A program made the translations under genes and the position numbers. The notes under the pieces were generated by a model. That model ran no database searches and was not told the DNA's origin. It saw nothing but the letters and a program-made list of their open reading frames with translations. This document shows, one piece after another, positions 42,107 through 54,157 of a stretch of DNA of 64,000 nucleotides. Source of the stretch: Streptomyces sp. NRRL F-5123 (GTDB lineage Bacteria; Actinomycetota; Actinomycetes; Streptomycetales; Streptomycetaceae). How positions within the stretch are numbered: position 1 is the first letter of the stretch; the number at the start of each line of letters is the position of its first letter. The stretch is from assembly GCF_000721495.1 (NCBI RefSeq), contig NZ_JOHY01000022.1, forward strand, positions 33,599 to 97,598. The letters run 5' to 3'.

Positions 42107-43678
42107 TCAGCCCTCGACCAGCAGCGCGCCCGAGGACGTCTCGAACTGCTTCTTGAAGGCGGCGACCGCTTCGGTGAGCGCGTCGATGGTGCCGTCCTCC
42201 AGCTTGCCGGTCTCGACGATGCCCGTGAGCAGCGACTTGTGCTCGCGGTGCAGGTAGTCGAGCAGCTCGCGCTCGAAGCGGCGGATGTCCACGACGGGGA
42301 CGTCGTCCAGCTTGCCGGTGGTGCCGGCCCAGATCGAGACGACCTGGTCCTCGACGGCGTACGGGCTGTACTGGCCCTGCTTGAGCAGCTCGACCATGCG
42401 CTGGCCGCGCTCCAGCTGCGCCTTGGAGGCCGCGTCCAGGTCGGAACCGAAGGCCGCGAAGGCCTCCAGCTCACGGAACTGGGCGAGGTCCACGCGGAGC
42501 CGGCCGGCGACGCTCTTCATGGCCTTGATCTGCGCGGAGCCACCGACGCGGGAGACCGAGATACCGACGTTCAGCGCGGGCCGCTGGCCGGCGTTGAAGA
42601 GGTCGGACTCCAGGAAGCACTGGCCGTCGGTGATGGAGATGACGTTGGTCGGGATGAACGCCGAGACGTCGTTGGCCTTGGTCTCGACGATCGGCAGACC
42701 GGTCATCGAGCCGGCGCCCAGGTCGTCGGAGAGCTTCGCGCAGCGCTCCAGCAGGCGCGAGTGCAGGTAGAAGACGTCACCCGGGTAGGCCTCGCGGCCC
42801 GGCGGGCGGCGCAGCAGCAGCGACACGGCGCGGTAGGCGTCGGCCTGCTTGCTCAGGTCGTCGAAGACGATGAGGACGTGCTTGCCCTCGTACATCCAGT
42901 GCTGGCCGATGGCCGAACCGGTGTACGGCGCCAGGTACTTGAAGCCGGCCGGGTCGGACGCGGGGGCGGCCACGATGGTCGTGTACTCCAGCGCGCCGGC
43001 CTCCTCCAGCGAGGCGCGCACGCCCGCGATGGTGGAGCCCTTCTGGCCGATGGCGACGTAGATGCAGCGGACCTGCTTCGTCGGGTCGCCGCTGCGCCAG
43101 TTGTCGCGCTGGTTGATGATGGTGTCGATGGCCAGGGCGGACTTGCCGGTCTGGCGGTCGCCGATGATCAGCTGGCGCTGGCCGCGGCCGATCGGCGTCA
43201 TCGAGTCGACGGCCTTCAGGCCGGTCTGCATCGGCTCGTGCACCGACTTGCGCTGCATGACGGTGGGGGCCTGCAGTTCGAGCGCGCGGCGGCCGTCGGT
43301 GGCGATCTCGCCGAGACCGTCGACCGGGTTGCCGAGCGGGTCGACGACGCGGCCCAGGTAGCCCTCGCCGACAGCGACGGAGAGCACCTCGCCGGTGCGG
43401 TGCACCGACTGGCCCTCCTCGATGCCGTTGAACTCGCCGAGGACGATCGCGCCGATCTCGCGCTCTTCCAGGTTCAGCGCGAGGCCGAGCGTGCCGTCCT
43501 CGAACCGCAGCAGTTCGTTCGCCATCGCCGAGGGCAGGCCCTCGACCTTCGCGATGCCGTCTCCGGCAACGCTGACCGTACCGACCTCCTCGCGCGAGGC
43601 CGCGTCCGGCTGGTACGACTGGACAAAGGTCTCCAGCGCGTCCCGGATCTCCTCCGGCCGGATCGTGAGCTCCGCCAT
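42107..43678 (-). CDS. atpA: ATP synthase alpha subunit
   Basis: A 523-residue F1 subunit from ATG 43678 ([16 protein letters not shown]). The P-loop [19 protein letters not shown] is intact, the adenine-site [15 protein letters not shown] segment ([15 protein letters not shown]) is present, and the alpha-specific [16 protein letters not shown] and [11 protein letters not shown] motifs follow. It forms the alternating non-catalytic subunits of F1. It is preceded by a 110-bp spacer with an 8-bp inverted repeat, and followed within 4 bases by atpG. Confidence 0.98.
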   Translation of the reverse strand: MAELTIRPEEIRDALETFVQSYQPDAASREEVGTVSVAGDGIAKVEGLPSAMANELLRFEDGTLGLALNLEEREIGAIVLGEFNGIEEGQSVHRTGEVLSVAVGEGYLGRVVDPLGNPVDGLGEIATDGRRALELQAPTVMQRKSVHEPMQTGLKAVDSMTPIGRGQRQLIIGDRQTGKSALAIDTIINQRDNWRSGDPTKQVRCIYVAIGQKGSTIAGVRASLEEAGALEYTTIVAAPASDPAGFKYLAPYTGSAIGQHWMYEGKHVLIVFDDLSKQADAYRAVSLLLRRPPGREAYPGDVFYLHSRLLERCAKLSDDLGAGSMTGLPIVETKANDVSAFIPTNVISITDGQCFLESDLFNAGQRPALNVGISVSRVGGSAQIKAMKSVAGRLRVDLAQFRELEAFAAFGSDLDAASKAQLERGQRMVELLKQGQYSPYAVEDQVVSIWAGTTGKLDDVPVVDIRRFERELLDYLHREHKSLLTGIVETGKLEDGTIDALTEAVAAFKKQFETSSGALLVEG

Positions 43679-43698
43679 CTGGGTTCCCTGCTCTCCTT

Positions 43699-43735
43699 GT
43701 TGGGCCCGAAGTCTTCTTGGGGGCGTCGGCCCAAC
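43699..43735 (-). promoter_or_regulatory. inverted repeat between atpH and atpA
   Basis: GTTGGGCC (43699-43706) and GGCCCAAC (43728-43735) are perfect 8-bp arms with a 21-base loop, 20 bases upstream of the atpA start codon. It may stabilise the atpA message or affect initiation. Confidence 0.4.
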
Positions 43736-43788
43736 GCGGGCCGTCAGTGCTTGTCTGTGGTGCTTGTCTGCGCTTGCGCGGGCGGTGG

Positions 43789-45176
<1,388 letters not shown>

Positions 45177-45193
45177 CTACTGGCCAAGCCTGG

Positions 45194-46338
<1,145 letters not shown>

Positions 46339-46660
46339 CCGTGACTCCTTCGTCGTGACGCATAAGTAACGGCAACCTTGTGTGTCAGCGCGGCTGGTGA
46401 GGCCGCTGGTCGGCACTGCGGACAAGGCGTGGCGAAGTCACCACTGTCCGCTGGGAGCCCGCATCGAAGACCGGGTACCCGTGTTCCGCACCGCGTCCGC
46501 GGCACCGGATCCGAGTACACCGATGGGCGTGGGGGCAGCGCCCTCCACGAGTGTGAGGGGCCTCCACGTCCAGATGCGTTTCCGGACGATAGCAGATGGA
46601 ATTGCAGCCTCTTTACCCGGCCCTTGGCCACGCCCATGACAGCGCTCCCGGCCAGCCGCG
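46339..46660. other. 322-bp spacer between atpI and atpB
   Basis: No gene is seen. It is unusually long for an operon interior and contains an AT-richer patch near 46590-46615 (minus strand: AATTCCATCTGCTATCGTCC) that could hold a second promoter for atpBEFHAGDC. No clear -35/-10 pair or strong hairpin is visible. Confidence 0.4.
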
Positions 46661-47086
46661 TCATTCGGCCGGCGGAGCGGACGTGACGGACGGGACGGGA
46701 TCGACGTACAGCATCCGCGAGGTGAGGCTCTGCTTGACCTGACCGCCGACCCACGACAGCGCGGTTGCCAGCAGACTCAGGCCGAAGGCCTTGCCGTTGA
46801 AGAGCGAGGTGTCCTTGAAGGCCACGACGAAGATCCCGATCATCAGGATCTGCACGGCGTAGACCAGCATGCCCGCGGTCATCGCGACCTGCGGGCGCTC
46901 CGCGGTCATGGCCATCAGGGCCCACGAGCCGACGGCGAAGAAGACCGCCACCACCGCGACGGCGACCAGGCCGCCCACCAGGCCCTTTTCGCCGGCGAAC
47001 ACGGCGCTCAGGATGGTGGCGGCAGCTCCGACGGGGGCGGCGACCAGCGCGGCTCCCCTGAGGACTCGGGCGTCGTTCTGCAGCAT
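46661..47086 (-). CDS. atpI: AtpI-like membrane protein, head of the atp operon
   Basis: A 141-residue protein with four transmembrane helices (AALVAAPVGAAATILSAVF, GLVGGLVAVAVVAVFFAVG, MTAGMLVYAVQILMIGIFVV, LSLLATALSWVGGQV), starting MLQNDARVLRG at ATG 47086. GGAGG occurs about 6-10 bases upstream. AtpI proteins aid c-ring assembly or Mg2+ uptake but are not part of the final enzyme. Upstream lies a CRP-type palindrome at 47213-47228. Confidence 0.88.
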   Translation of the reverse strand: MLQNDARVLRGAALVAAPVGAAATILSAVFAGEKGLVGGLVAVAVVAVFFAVGSWALMAMTAERPQVAMTAGMLVYAVQILMIGIFVVAFKDTSLFNGKAFGLSLLATALSWVGGQVKQSLTSRMLYVDPVPSVTSAPPAE

Positions 47087-47212
47087 GGTGACGGCTCCTC
47101 CGGCGGGAGTTGGGGCAAGCGGATGTCGTCGGAGACGAGCGTAGTCAGGGACTGAGGGGGCGCCTCACGCCGGTTGACCGCGCATGCGGTCCAACGACGC
47201 CTTCCCTGCTTT

Positions 47213-47228
47213 CGTGAACGCTATCACA
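47213..47228. promoter_or_regulatory. CRP-type palindrome GTGA-N6-TCAC upstream of atpI
   Basis: GTGA (47214-47217) and TCAC (47224-47227) are inverted around ACGCTA. On the minus strand it reads TTTGTGATAGCGTTCACGAA, one base short of the TGTGA-N6-TCACA consensus, inside an AT-rich promoter-like patch (47205-47250), 127 bases before atpI. It is the second such site in the window. Confidence 0.55.
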
Positions 47229-47357
47229 AAGTATTTGATGCGGTCTTTACCATGGACGTGTGCTACCTGTCACAAGAGTGTGGTGGCGACACGCCGCCCG
47301 ATTTGGGTGAGTTACGTCTCAGCGCGGGGTCCTGGCGCGAGGCCCCGGCAACGGGAC

Positions 47358-48713
47358 TCAGCGCCGGGTCTCCGCGACCGGGTGCCGGTCGGAGCCACCG
47401 CCGGAGCGCCGGTCGGAACCGCGGCCCGCGCGCCGGTCGGAGAGCCGGTCGCGGGCGCCGATCGCCGTCGAGCCGTGCAGCGCCGGGCGCTCCGGCGAGC
47501 GCATCTCGCGCTCCGCGGCGGCCGCGCCCGCGGCGAGCCGGCGCCGGCGGCGCCGGTAGCGCGGCGGCACGACGCTCTCCGCCCAGTCCGGGGCGGCGGG
47601 CTTGAAGCGCGGCAGCAGCAGCACGACCAGGCCGACCGCGCTGAGCGCGACGATCGCCAGCACGATGCCCAGGCTGGAGTCGTTGACGGAGAAGGCGACC
47701 GCGCCGAAGGCGAACAGCGCGGACCAGAAGTACATGATGAGCACGGCCCGGCTGTGCGAGTGGCCGATCTCCAGCAGCCGGTGGTGCAGGTGGCCGCGGT
47801 CGGCGGCGAAGGGCGACTGGCCGCGCCAGGTGCGCCGCACGACGGCGAGCACCAGGTCGGCGGCGGGGACCGCGATCATCGTCAGCGGCAGCAGCAGCGG
47901 CATGTAGACCGGCACCATGAAGTGCACGGCCTCCCGGGTCGACCCCGCGGAGGACTTCAGCGCGTCGGGATCGACCTGGCCGGTGATGGAGATGGCGGCG
48001 GACGCGAAGACCAGGCCGATGAGCATCGAGCCGGAGTCGCCCATGAAGATCCGCGCCGGGTGGATGTTGTGCGGCAGGAAGCCCAGGCACATCCCGATGA
48101 GCACCGCGCTGAAGAGCGTCGCGGGGGCGGCGGCCTCGATGCCGTAGCCGTACCAGAGGCGGTAGGCGTACATGAAGAACGCGACGGAGGCGATGCACAC
48201 CATGCCCGCCGCGAGGCCGTCGAGGCCGTCGACGAAGTTGACCGCGTTGATGGTGATGACGACCAGCGCGACGGTGAGCAGCGTGGACTGCACGGGAGTC
48301 AGCGCGACCGCGCCGAAGCCGGGCACCGGCAGCCACAGGATGGTCAGGCCCTGGAGCACCATGACGCCGGCGGCGATCATCTGCACGCCGAGCTTGATGA
48401 GCGCGTCCACGCCCCACTTGTCGTCGAGCACGCCGAGCAGCCAGATCAGCCCGGCCCCGGACAGCAGCGCGCGCGGCTCGTTGGACTGCGAGAAGACGTC
48501 GCCGATGTTGGTGAGGTGGGCGGCCATGAGCAGGCCCGCGCACAGGCCGCCGAACATCGCGATGCCGCCGAGCCGCGGGGTGGGCTCGCGGTGCACGTCG
48601 CGGTCGCGGATGGGCGGCATCGCACCGGCCGCGATGGCGAACTTCCGTACCGGGCCGGTCAGCAGATACGTGACGGCGGCGGCCGTGAAGAGGGTCAGCA
48701 GATACTCGCGCAC
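47358..48713 (-). CDS. MraY/WecA-family undecaprenyl-phosphate sugar-1-phosphate transferase
   Basis: A 451-residue membrane enzyme from GTG 48713, with GGAGG six bases upstream. About eleven transmembrane helices carry the family signatures: PTPRLGGIAMFGG, LGVLDDKWGVDALIK (DD motif), ITINAVNFVDGLDGLAAG, RIFMGDSGSMLIG, and the WecA/TagO-type HLHHRLLEIGHS motif that marks GlcNAc-1-P transferases rather than MraY. A basic, Arg/Gly/Ser-rich tail of some 80 residues follows. It would start teichoic-acid-like or arabinogalactan-linker synthesis; an LCP enzyme at 52.7 kb could attach the product to the wall. Confidence 0.92.
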   Translation of the reverse strand: MREYLLTLFTAAAVTYLLTGPVRKFAIAAGAMPPIRDRDVHREPTPRLGGIAMFGGLCAGLLMAAHLTNIGDVFSQSNEPRALLSGAGLIWLLGVLDDKWGVDALIKLGVQMIAAGVMVLQGLTILWLPVPGFGAVALTPVQSTLLTVALVVITINAVNFVDGLDGLAAGMVCIASVAFFMYAYRLWYGYGIEAAAPATLFSAVLIGMCLGFLPHNIHPARIFMGDSGSMLIGLVFASAAISITGQVDPDALKSSAGSTREAVHFMVPVYMPLLLPLTMIAVPAADLVLAVVRRTWRGQSPFAADRGHLHHRLLEIGHSHSRAVLIMYFWSALFAFGAVAFSVNDSSLGIVLAIVALSAVGLVVLLLPRFKPAAPDWAESVVPPRYRRRRRRLAAGAAAAEREMRSPERPALHGSTAIGARDRLSDRRAGRGSDRRSGGGSDRHPVAETRR

Positions 48714-48909
48714 GAGCCGCCTCCGACGGTTTCGGGGGCGTAGCGGTGCTGCGCACACGTCCGGGGGTGGTACCTCACAGCGTCACACCCTAGTGGTGGC
48801 AGGGCCGGGTCGGCGAACACCTGCTGAGACTCACAGGCTGTGCGCGCGGTTGCGGCCGCTCCGGGCTGTGACCGTACGGTCGCATTCACCTGCCGTGCAC
48901 CCGCCCGCG

Positions 48910-49596
48910 TCACGTCTGCACGGTCGCGGCGACGCCGGTCAGCGCGGTCACGGTCGGCTCCAGGGCGTCGTGGATCTCCGCGCCGATGCTGCGGAAGTAC
49001 GAGATGGGGGCGCCGTACGGGTCGCTGACCTCGTCGGCGTCCGGGCTCGGGGCGAGCAGCCAGCCGCGCAGCGCGGCGGCGGCCCGCACCAGCGCCCTGG
49101 CCCGTTCGGTGACGCTGCCCTCGGGGAGCGTGGCGGTGTCTATGGCCCGCACCAGGCGGGTGAACTCCTTGAGCGTGAAGGTGCGCAGGCCCGCCGCGTG
49201 GCCCATGGAGATCACCTGGGAGCGGTGGTCGAGGGTCGCGGTGAGCACCAGGTCGGCGTCGATGACGTGGTCGTCGAGCAGCTCCCTGCCGGTGAAACCG
49301 GACGGGTCGGCGCCGTACTCGGCGAGCACGGCGGCGGCGTGCGCCTCCATGGGGGCGCCTTCGTGGCCCCAGGTGCCCGCGGACTCCACGAGCATCCCGG
49401 CGGCGCCGTCACCGAGACGGCGGACCAGGCCGAGCCGGGTCAGCCGCTCGGCCATGGGCGAGCGGCACACGTTGCCGGTGCAGACGTGCAGGATGCGGAA
49501 GACGTCCCCTCCGGCGCCCGGCGCGTACCCCGCCCCGGCGCCCGGCGCGTACCCCGGGTGCCCGCGTATGCCGCGGGCGTCGGGCGGCGTGGTCAA
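48910..49596 (-). CDS. low-molecular-weight protein-tyrosine phosphatase
   Basis: A 228-residue phosphatase. A Gly/Ala/Pro-rich N-terminal extension with two copies of GYAPGAG (about 15-28) precedes the catalytic domain at 33 onward: ILHVCTGNVCRSPMAERL holds CX5R(S), and the general-acid Asp is in VSDPYG, followed by RSIGAEIHDALE. It overlaps the upstream threonylcarbamoyl-adenylate synthase gene by 4 bases. The partner kinase is not in the window; such phosphatases often control WecA-type glycan assembly, which fits its neighbour. Confidence 0.92.
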   Translation of the reverse strand: MTTPPDARGIRGHPGYAPGAGAGYAPGAGGDVFRILHVCTGNVCRSPMAERLTRLGLVRRLGDGAAGMLVESAGTWGHEGAPMEAHAAAVLAEYGADPSGFTGRELLDDHVIDADLVLTATLDHRSQVISMGHAAGLRTFTLKEFTRLVRAIDTATLPEGSVTERARALVRAAAALRGWLLAPSPDADEVSDPYGAPISYFRSIGAEIHDALEPTVTALTGVAATVQT

Positions 49597-50240
49597 CGGC
49601 GCTCCTCCAGGTCGGGTACGACCTTGCGCAGCTCCTCCGCGCTGATCGCCCCGGCCCGCAGCAGCACCGGCACCCGGCCGGTGACGTCCACGATCGACGA
49701 CGGGACGGCGGCCGGGGTGGGCCCGGCGTCGAGGTAGACGGCGACGGAGTCGCCGAGCATGCCCTGGGCGGCGTCGCAGTCCTGCGGCGAGGGCATACCG
49801 GTGAGGTTGGCGCTGGAGACGGCCATGGGGCCGGTGGCGGTGAGCAGTTCGATCGCGACCGGGTGCAGCGGCATGCGCACCCCGACGGTGCCGCGGGTGT
49901 CGCCGAGGTCCCAGCTGAGCGACGGCTGGTGCTTGGTGACGATGGTCAGCGCGCCGGGCCAGAAGGCGTCGACGAGTTCCCAGGCCTGCTCGGAGAAGTC
50001 GGTGACGATGCCGTGCAGCGTGTTGGGCGAGCCGACGAGCACCGGCGAGGGCATGTTGCGGCCGCGGCCCTTGGCCTCCAGCAGGTCGCCGACCGCCTCG
50101 GCGTCGAAGGCGTCGGCGCCGATGCCGTAGACGGTGTCGGTCGGCAGCACGACGAGCTCGCCGCGCTTGACCGCCGAGATGGCTTCGCGCATGCCGGTCG
50201 CCCGGTCGGTTGCGTCCGCGCAGTCGTATCGCCGTGCCAT
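49593..50240 (-). CDS. L-threonylcarbamoyladenylate synthase (Sua5/TsaC)
   Basis: A 215-residue YrdC-domain protein: AISAVKRGELVVLPTDTVYGIG is the ATP/threonine-binding strand, KGRGRNMPSPVLVG (KxRx3-type motif), FWPGALTIVTKHQPS, and SSANLTGMPSPQDCDAA. It makes the threonylcarbamoyl-AMP used for t6A37 in ANN-decoding tRNAs. The C-terminal Sua5 domain is absent, so it is the short bacterial type. The gene lies downstream of prmC (67 bases) and overlaps the tyrosine phosphatase, a translation-related cluster conserved in actinobacteria. Confidence 0.94.
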   Translation of the reverse strand: MARRYDCADATDRATGMREAISAVKRGELVVLPTDTVYGIGADAFDAEAVGDLLEAKGRGRNMPSPVLVGSPNTLHGIVTDFSEQAWELVDAFWPGALTIVTKHQPSLSWDLGDTRGTVGVRMPLHPVAIELLTATGPMAVSSANLTGMPSPQDCDAAQGMLGDSVAVYLDAGPTPAAVPSSIVDVTGRVPVLLRAGAISAEELRKVVPDLEERR

Positions 50241-50307
50241 GGGATGACCTCCGAAGATTGCTGTGCTGCCGTACGGGCCCGCGGTACCCGCGCGGCGGGG
50301 CGGCCGG

Positions 50308-51153
50308 TCACGGCCGCGCCTTGCGGGCAGAGGTGAAGCGCGGGCGGTTGTTGAGATCGGGGTGGTCGGCCGCGTCCGCCCAGCCCGCGTCCTCCTTGAA
50401 GATCCACGGCACCTGGCCGCCCTGGGAGTCGGCGTGCTCGATCACGACGACCCCGCCGGGGCGCAGCAGCCGGTGCGCGGTGCGCTCGATGCCGCGGATG
50501 GTGTCGAGGCCGTCCTCACCGGAGAAGAGCGCCAGCTCCGGGTCGTGGTCACGGGCCTCGGGCGCGACGTGCTCCCATTCGGTGAGCGGGATGTAGGGGG
50601 GGTTGGAGATGACCAGGTCGACCTGGCCGTTGAGGTCGGGGAAGGCGCTCAGCGCGTCCCCGTGCCGCAGGTCGACCTTGGTGCCCGCGGTGTTCCTGCG
50701 GGCGTAGTCCAGGGCCTGCTCGGACAGCTCCACGGCGTGCACGCGGGAGCGCGGCACCTCCTGGGCGAGGGCGAGCGCGATGGCGCCGGAGCCGGTGCAC
50801 AGGTCGACGATGAGGGGTTCGGCCACGTCCATGGCGCGTACCGCGTCTATCGCCCAGCCGACGACCGACTCGGTCTCCGGGCGCGGCACGAACACCCCCG
50901 GGCCGACCTGGAGTTCCAGGTAGCGGAAGAAGGCGCGGCCGGTGATGTGCTGGAGCGGTTCGCGGGCCTCGCGGCGGGCGACGGCCTCCCAGTAGCGCGC
51001 GTCGAACTCGCTGTCGGCGACGCGGTGCAGCTCGCCGCGCTTGACGCCGTGGATGTACGCGGCCAGCTCCTCGGCGTCGAAGCGCGGCGAGGGCACTCCG
51101 GCGTCGGCGAGCCGCTGGGCCGCCTGTGCGACCTCGGCGAGCAGCAGGTTCAC
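50308..51153 (-). CDS. prmC: peptide chain release factor N5-glutamine methyltransferase
   Basis: A 281-residue methyltransferase starting VNLLLAEVAQAAQRLAD at GTG 51153, 11 bases after the prfA stop. The SAM-binding region is VDLCTGSGAIALAL, followed by VHAVELSEQALDYARRN and the catalytic NPPYIP motif. The N-terminal helical domain GVPSPRFDAEELAAYIHG recognises release factors. It methylates the Gln of the GGQ motif in RF1, encoded just upstream, and RF2. Confidence 0.96.
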   Translation of the reverse strand: MNLLLAEVAQAAQRLADAGVPSPRFDAEELAAYIHGVKRGELHRVADSEFDARYWEAVARREAREPLQHITGRAFFRYLELQVGPGVFVPRPETESVVGWAIDAVRAMDVAEPLIVDLCTGSGAIALALAQEVPRSRVHAVELSEQALDYARRNTAGTKVDLRHGDALSAFPDLNGQVDLVISNPPYIPLTEWEHVAPEARDHDPELALFSGEDGLDTIRGIERTAHRLLRPGGVVVIEHADSQGGQVPWIFKEDAGWADAADHPDLNNRPRFTSARKARP

Positions 51154-51164
51154 CGTGCCCGCCC

Positions 51165-52244
<1,080 letters not shown>

Positions 52245-52304
52245 CATCAATCCCTGCGTGGAAGAAGTCCGGAAAAGAGCCGGAAAGAGTCAGTGGGACG
52301 ACAA

Positions 52305-52350
52305 AGCGCCGGTCCGGTCGCCCTGGCTCGGGCGACCGGAATCCGGCGCT
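52305..52350 (-). terminator. terminator between rpmE and prfA
   Basis: AGCGCCGG (52305-52312) pairs with CCGGCGCT (52343-52350), and CCGGTCGCCC (52314-52323) with GGGCGACCGG (52330-52339), giving an 18-bp stem with one small internal mismatch and loop TGGCTC. It begins 9 bases past the rpmE stop. Confidence 0.85.
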
Positions 52351-52359
52351 TGCGGGTCG

Positions 52360-52587
52360 CTACTTCTTCTTGCCGGCCGCGGCGGCCTTGCCGAAGCGGG
52401 CCTCGAAGCGGGCCACCCGGCCACCGGTGTCGAGGATCTTCTGCTTGCCCGTGTAGAACGGGTGGCACTCGGAGCAGACCTCGGCGCGGATCTGGCCGCT
52501 CGTCTCGGTGCTCCGGGTGGTGAACGAGGCGCCGCAGGTGCAGGTCACCTGGGTCTCGACATACTCGGGGTGGATGTCGCGCTTCAC
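52360..52587 (-). CDS. rpmE: 50S ribosomal protein L31, zinc-binding (C+) form
   Basis: A 75-residue L31 starting [19 protein letters not shown]. The four zinc ligands are present: Cys16 and Cys18 (TCTCG) and Cys38 and Cys41 ([11 protein letters not shown]). The C-terminus is lysine-rich (AAAAGKKK). This is the zinc-containing version used when zinc is available; streptomycetes keep a Zur-regulated C-minus paralogue elsewhere. GGAGCAACCC is the ribosome site. A strong terminator follows. Confidence 0.97.
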   Translation of the reverse strand: MKRDIHPEYVETQVTCTCGASFTTRSTETSGQIRAEVCSECHPFYTGKQKILDTGGRVARFEARFGKAAAAGKKK

Positions 52588-52748
52588 TGGGTTGCTCCTT
52601 GGTCTCGGGAGGGCACCGGGTCGCTTGGCGGGTTTGCGTCAGCGTGAACCGGGGCCAGCGGACCAGTCTGCCAGCACTGGCCGCATCTCCCAAAACCAGG
52701 TCCGCGCCCGGATCATTCCCCGTCCTGACGATCAGGCCTTCCCGCAGG

Positions 52749-53876
52749 TCAGCGCTTTTCCGGTGCGGGCTGTCCGGTGTCGGGCCCGACGACCTTGCCG
52801 GCGTCGGTCCGGTCGGCGGCCGAGCCGGTCAGCGCGGACGCGGGTACGGGCTTGTCGGCGCGCAGCGCGGCCCACACCGTCGCGGCCTTCGCGGGGATGG
52901 GCTCGACCCGGTTGCGGTCGGTGGGCACGAAGCGTACGGGCAGCGTCACCATGTGGATCTGCCCGGACTTCAGGCCGCGCACGCTCTGCGCCAGGCTCAT
53001 GAGCTTGCCGACCGAGCCGAGGCCCGTGTCGGTCGTCACGGCGCTCGTGGCGGTGTCGGCGACGGAGAACAGCTTGGTGGGGCTGGTGAGCAGCCCCAGG
53101 CCCCGTACACGGTCCATGAGGGCCTTCATGAAGGCCTGCTGCAGCTGGATGCGGCCCAGGTCGCTGCCGTCGGCTATGCCGTGCCGGGTGCGGACCAGGC
53201 CGAGCGCCTGGTCGCCGTTCAGGGTGTGGGAGCCGGCGTCGAGGTCCAGATGGCTCTTGGGGTCGCGGATGGCCTGCGTGGTCGTGAGCGGGACCCCGCC
53301 GAGGGCGTTCACCAGGTTCTTGAAGCCGGTGAAGTCGACCTCCAGGTAGTGGTCCATGCGCAGACCGGTGAGCTTCTCGACGGTCCTGACCGCGCAGGCC
53401 GGGCCGCCGACGGCGTAGGCGCTGTTGAACATCGCCCGCTTCGCGGCCGGGGCCGTGCCGCCCCTGGGCTTGGCGCACGCGGGGCGGTAGACGAGGGTGT
53501 CGCGCGGGATGCTGACGACGGTCGCGCGCTTGTGGCCCCTGGCCAGGTGCACGACCATCGCGGTGTCCGAGCGGGCCGAGCCGCCGTCGTGGCCGTACGC
53601 GCGGTTGGCGCCCGAGCGGGAGTCCGAGCCGAGGACCAGGATGTCCATCGCGCCGTTGCCGAGCTTGACCGGCCGGTCGTCACCGAGGGCGGCGTCGATG
53701 TCGACGCTGTGGATGTTGCCGTTGAGCCGTGAGTAGACGTACCCCGCGCCGCCGGCCCCCGCGAGCACCACGCCCGCCGCGACCCACGCGGTGATCCGCA
53801 GCCCGCGCCGCCGGCGCCTTCTCGCCCCCAGGGGCGAGGCGCCGGCCGGAGACCTGGGGCCGCCTGTACCGGACAT
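52749..53876 (-). CDS. LytR-CpsA-Psr (LCP) family cell-wall glycopolymer ligase
   Basis: About 375 residues. An Arg-rich cytoplasmic tail and one transmembrane helix (ITAWVAAGVVLAGAGGAGYVYS, about 28-49) lead to the LCP domain: AMDILVLGSDSRSG, ARSDTAMVVHLARG, VSIPRDTLVYRP, YLEVDFTGFKNLVNALGGV and LVRTRHGIADGSDLGR. The Asp and Arg residues that bind undecaprenyl pyrophosphate are conserved. The ribosome site GGAGGA touches ATG 53876, so ATG 53912 is a possible alternative. Such enzymes join polymers begun by WecA/TagO to peptidoglycan; a TagO-type enzyme lies 4 kb away. Confidence 0.9.
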   Translation of the reverse strand: MSGTGGPRSPAGASPLGARRRRRRGLRITAWVAAGVVLAGAGGAGYVYSRLNGNIHSVDIDAALGDDRPVKLGNGAMDILVLGSDSRSGANRAYGHDGGSARSDTAMVVHLARGHKRATVVSIPRDTLVYRPACAKPRGGTAPAAKRAMFNSAYAVGGPACAVRTVEKLTGLRMDHYLEVDFTGFKNLVNALGGVPLTTTQAIRDPKSHLDLDAGSHTLNGDQALGLVRTRHGIADGSDLGRIQLQQAFMKALMDRVRGLGLLTSPTKLFSVADTATSAVTTDTGLGSVGKLMSLAQSVRGLKSGQIHMVTLPVRFVPTDRNRVEPIPAKAATVWAALRADKPVPASALTGSAADRTDAGKVVGPDTGQPAPEKR

Positions 53877-54100
53877 TCCTCCATCGTGCGCCGCACCCAC
53901 GGGGGTCGGCATCCGCAAGGAACCGGCGCTGCCCGCGTACCCGCAGGTCAGGGGGCACGCGGGCGATTTTTCGACGACGTGCGGTGACGGGCCGGTGACG
54001 GGCCGGTGACGGGAGGGCGGCGCCGGTGGCCCTCCGGCCCCCTCGGCGCCCGCGTTCCGCCGCCCCGGCCGGGCCTTCCAGGGCGCCTGCGAGAACGCGG

Positions 54101-54139
54101 ACGGCCCCGCCCGCCGGGGAGACCGGCGGGCGGGGCCGT
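54101..54139 (-). terminator. 17-bp perfect terminator of rho
   Basis: ACGGCCCCGCCCGCCGG (54101-54117) pairs perfectly with CCGGCGGGCGGGGCCGT (54123-54139) around a 5-base loop, 18 bases past the rho stop codon. There is no U-tract. The longest perfect stem found in the window. Confidence 0.88.
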
Positions 54140-54157
54140 GTGCGCGACGGCGGCGGG

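Noticed and set aside
47184..49737. Plus-strand frames opposite the WecA-like and phosphatase genes
   Set aside because: They are antisense to well-conserved enzymes and lack ribosome sites and recognisable motifs.
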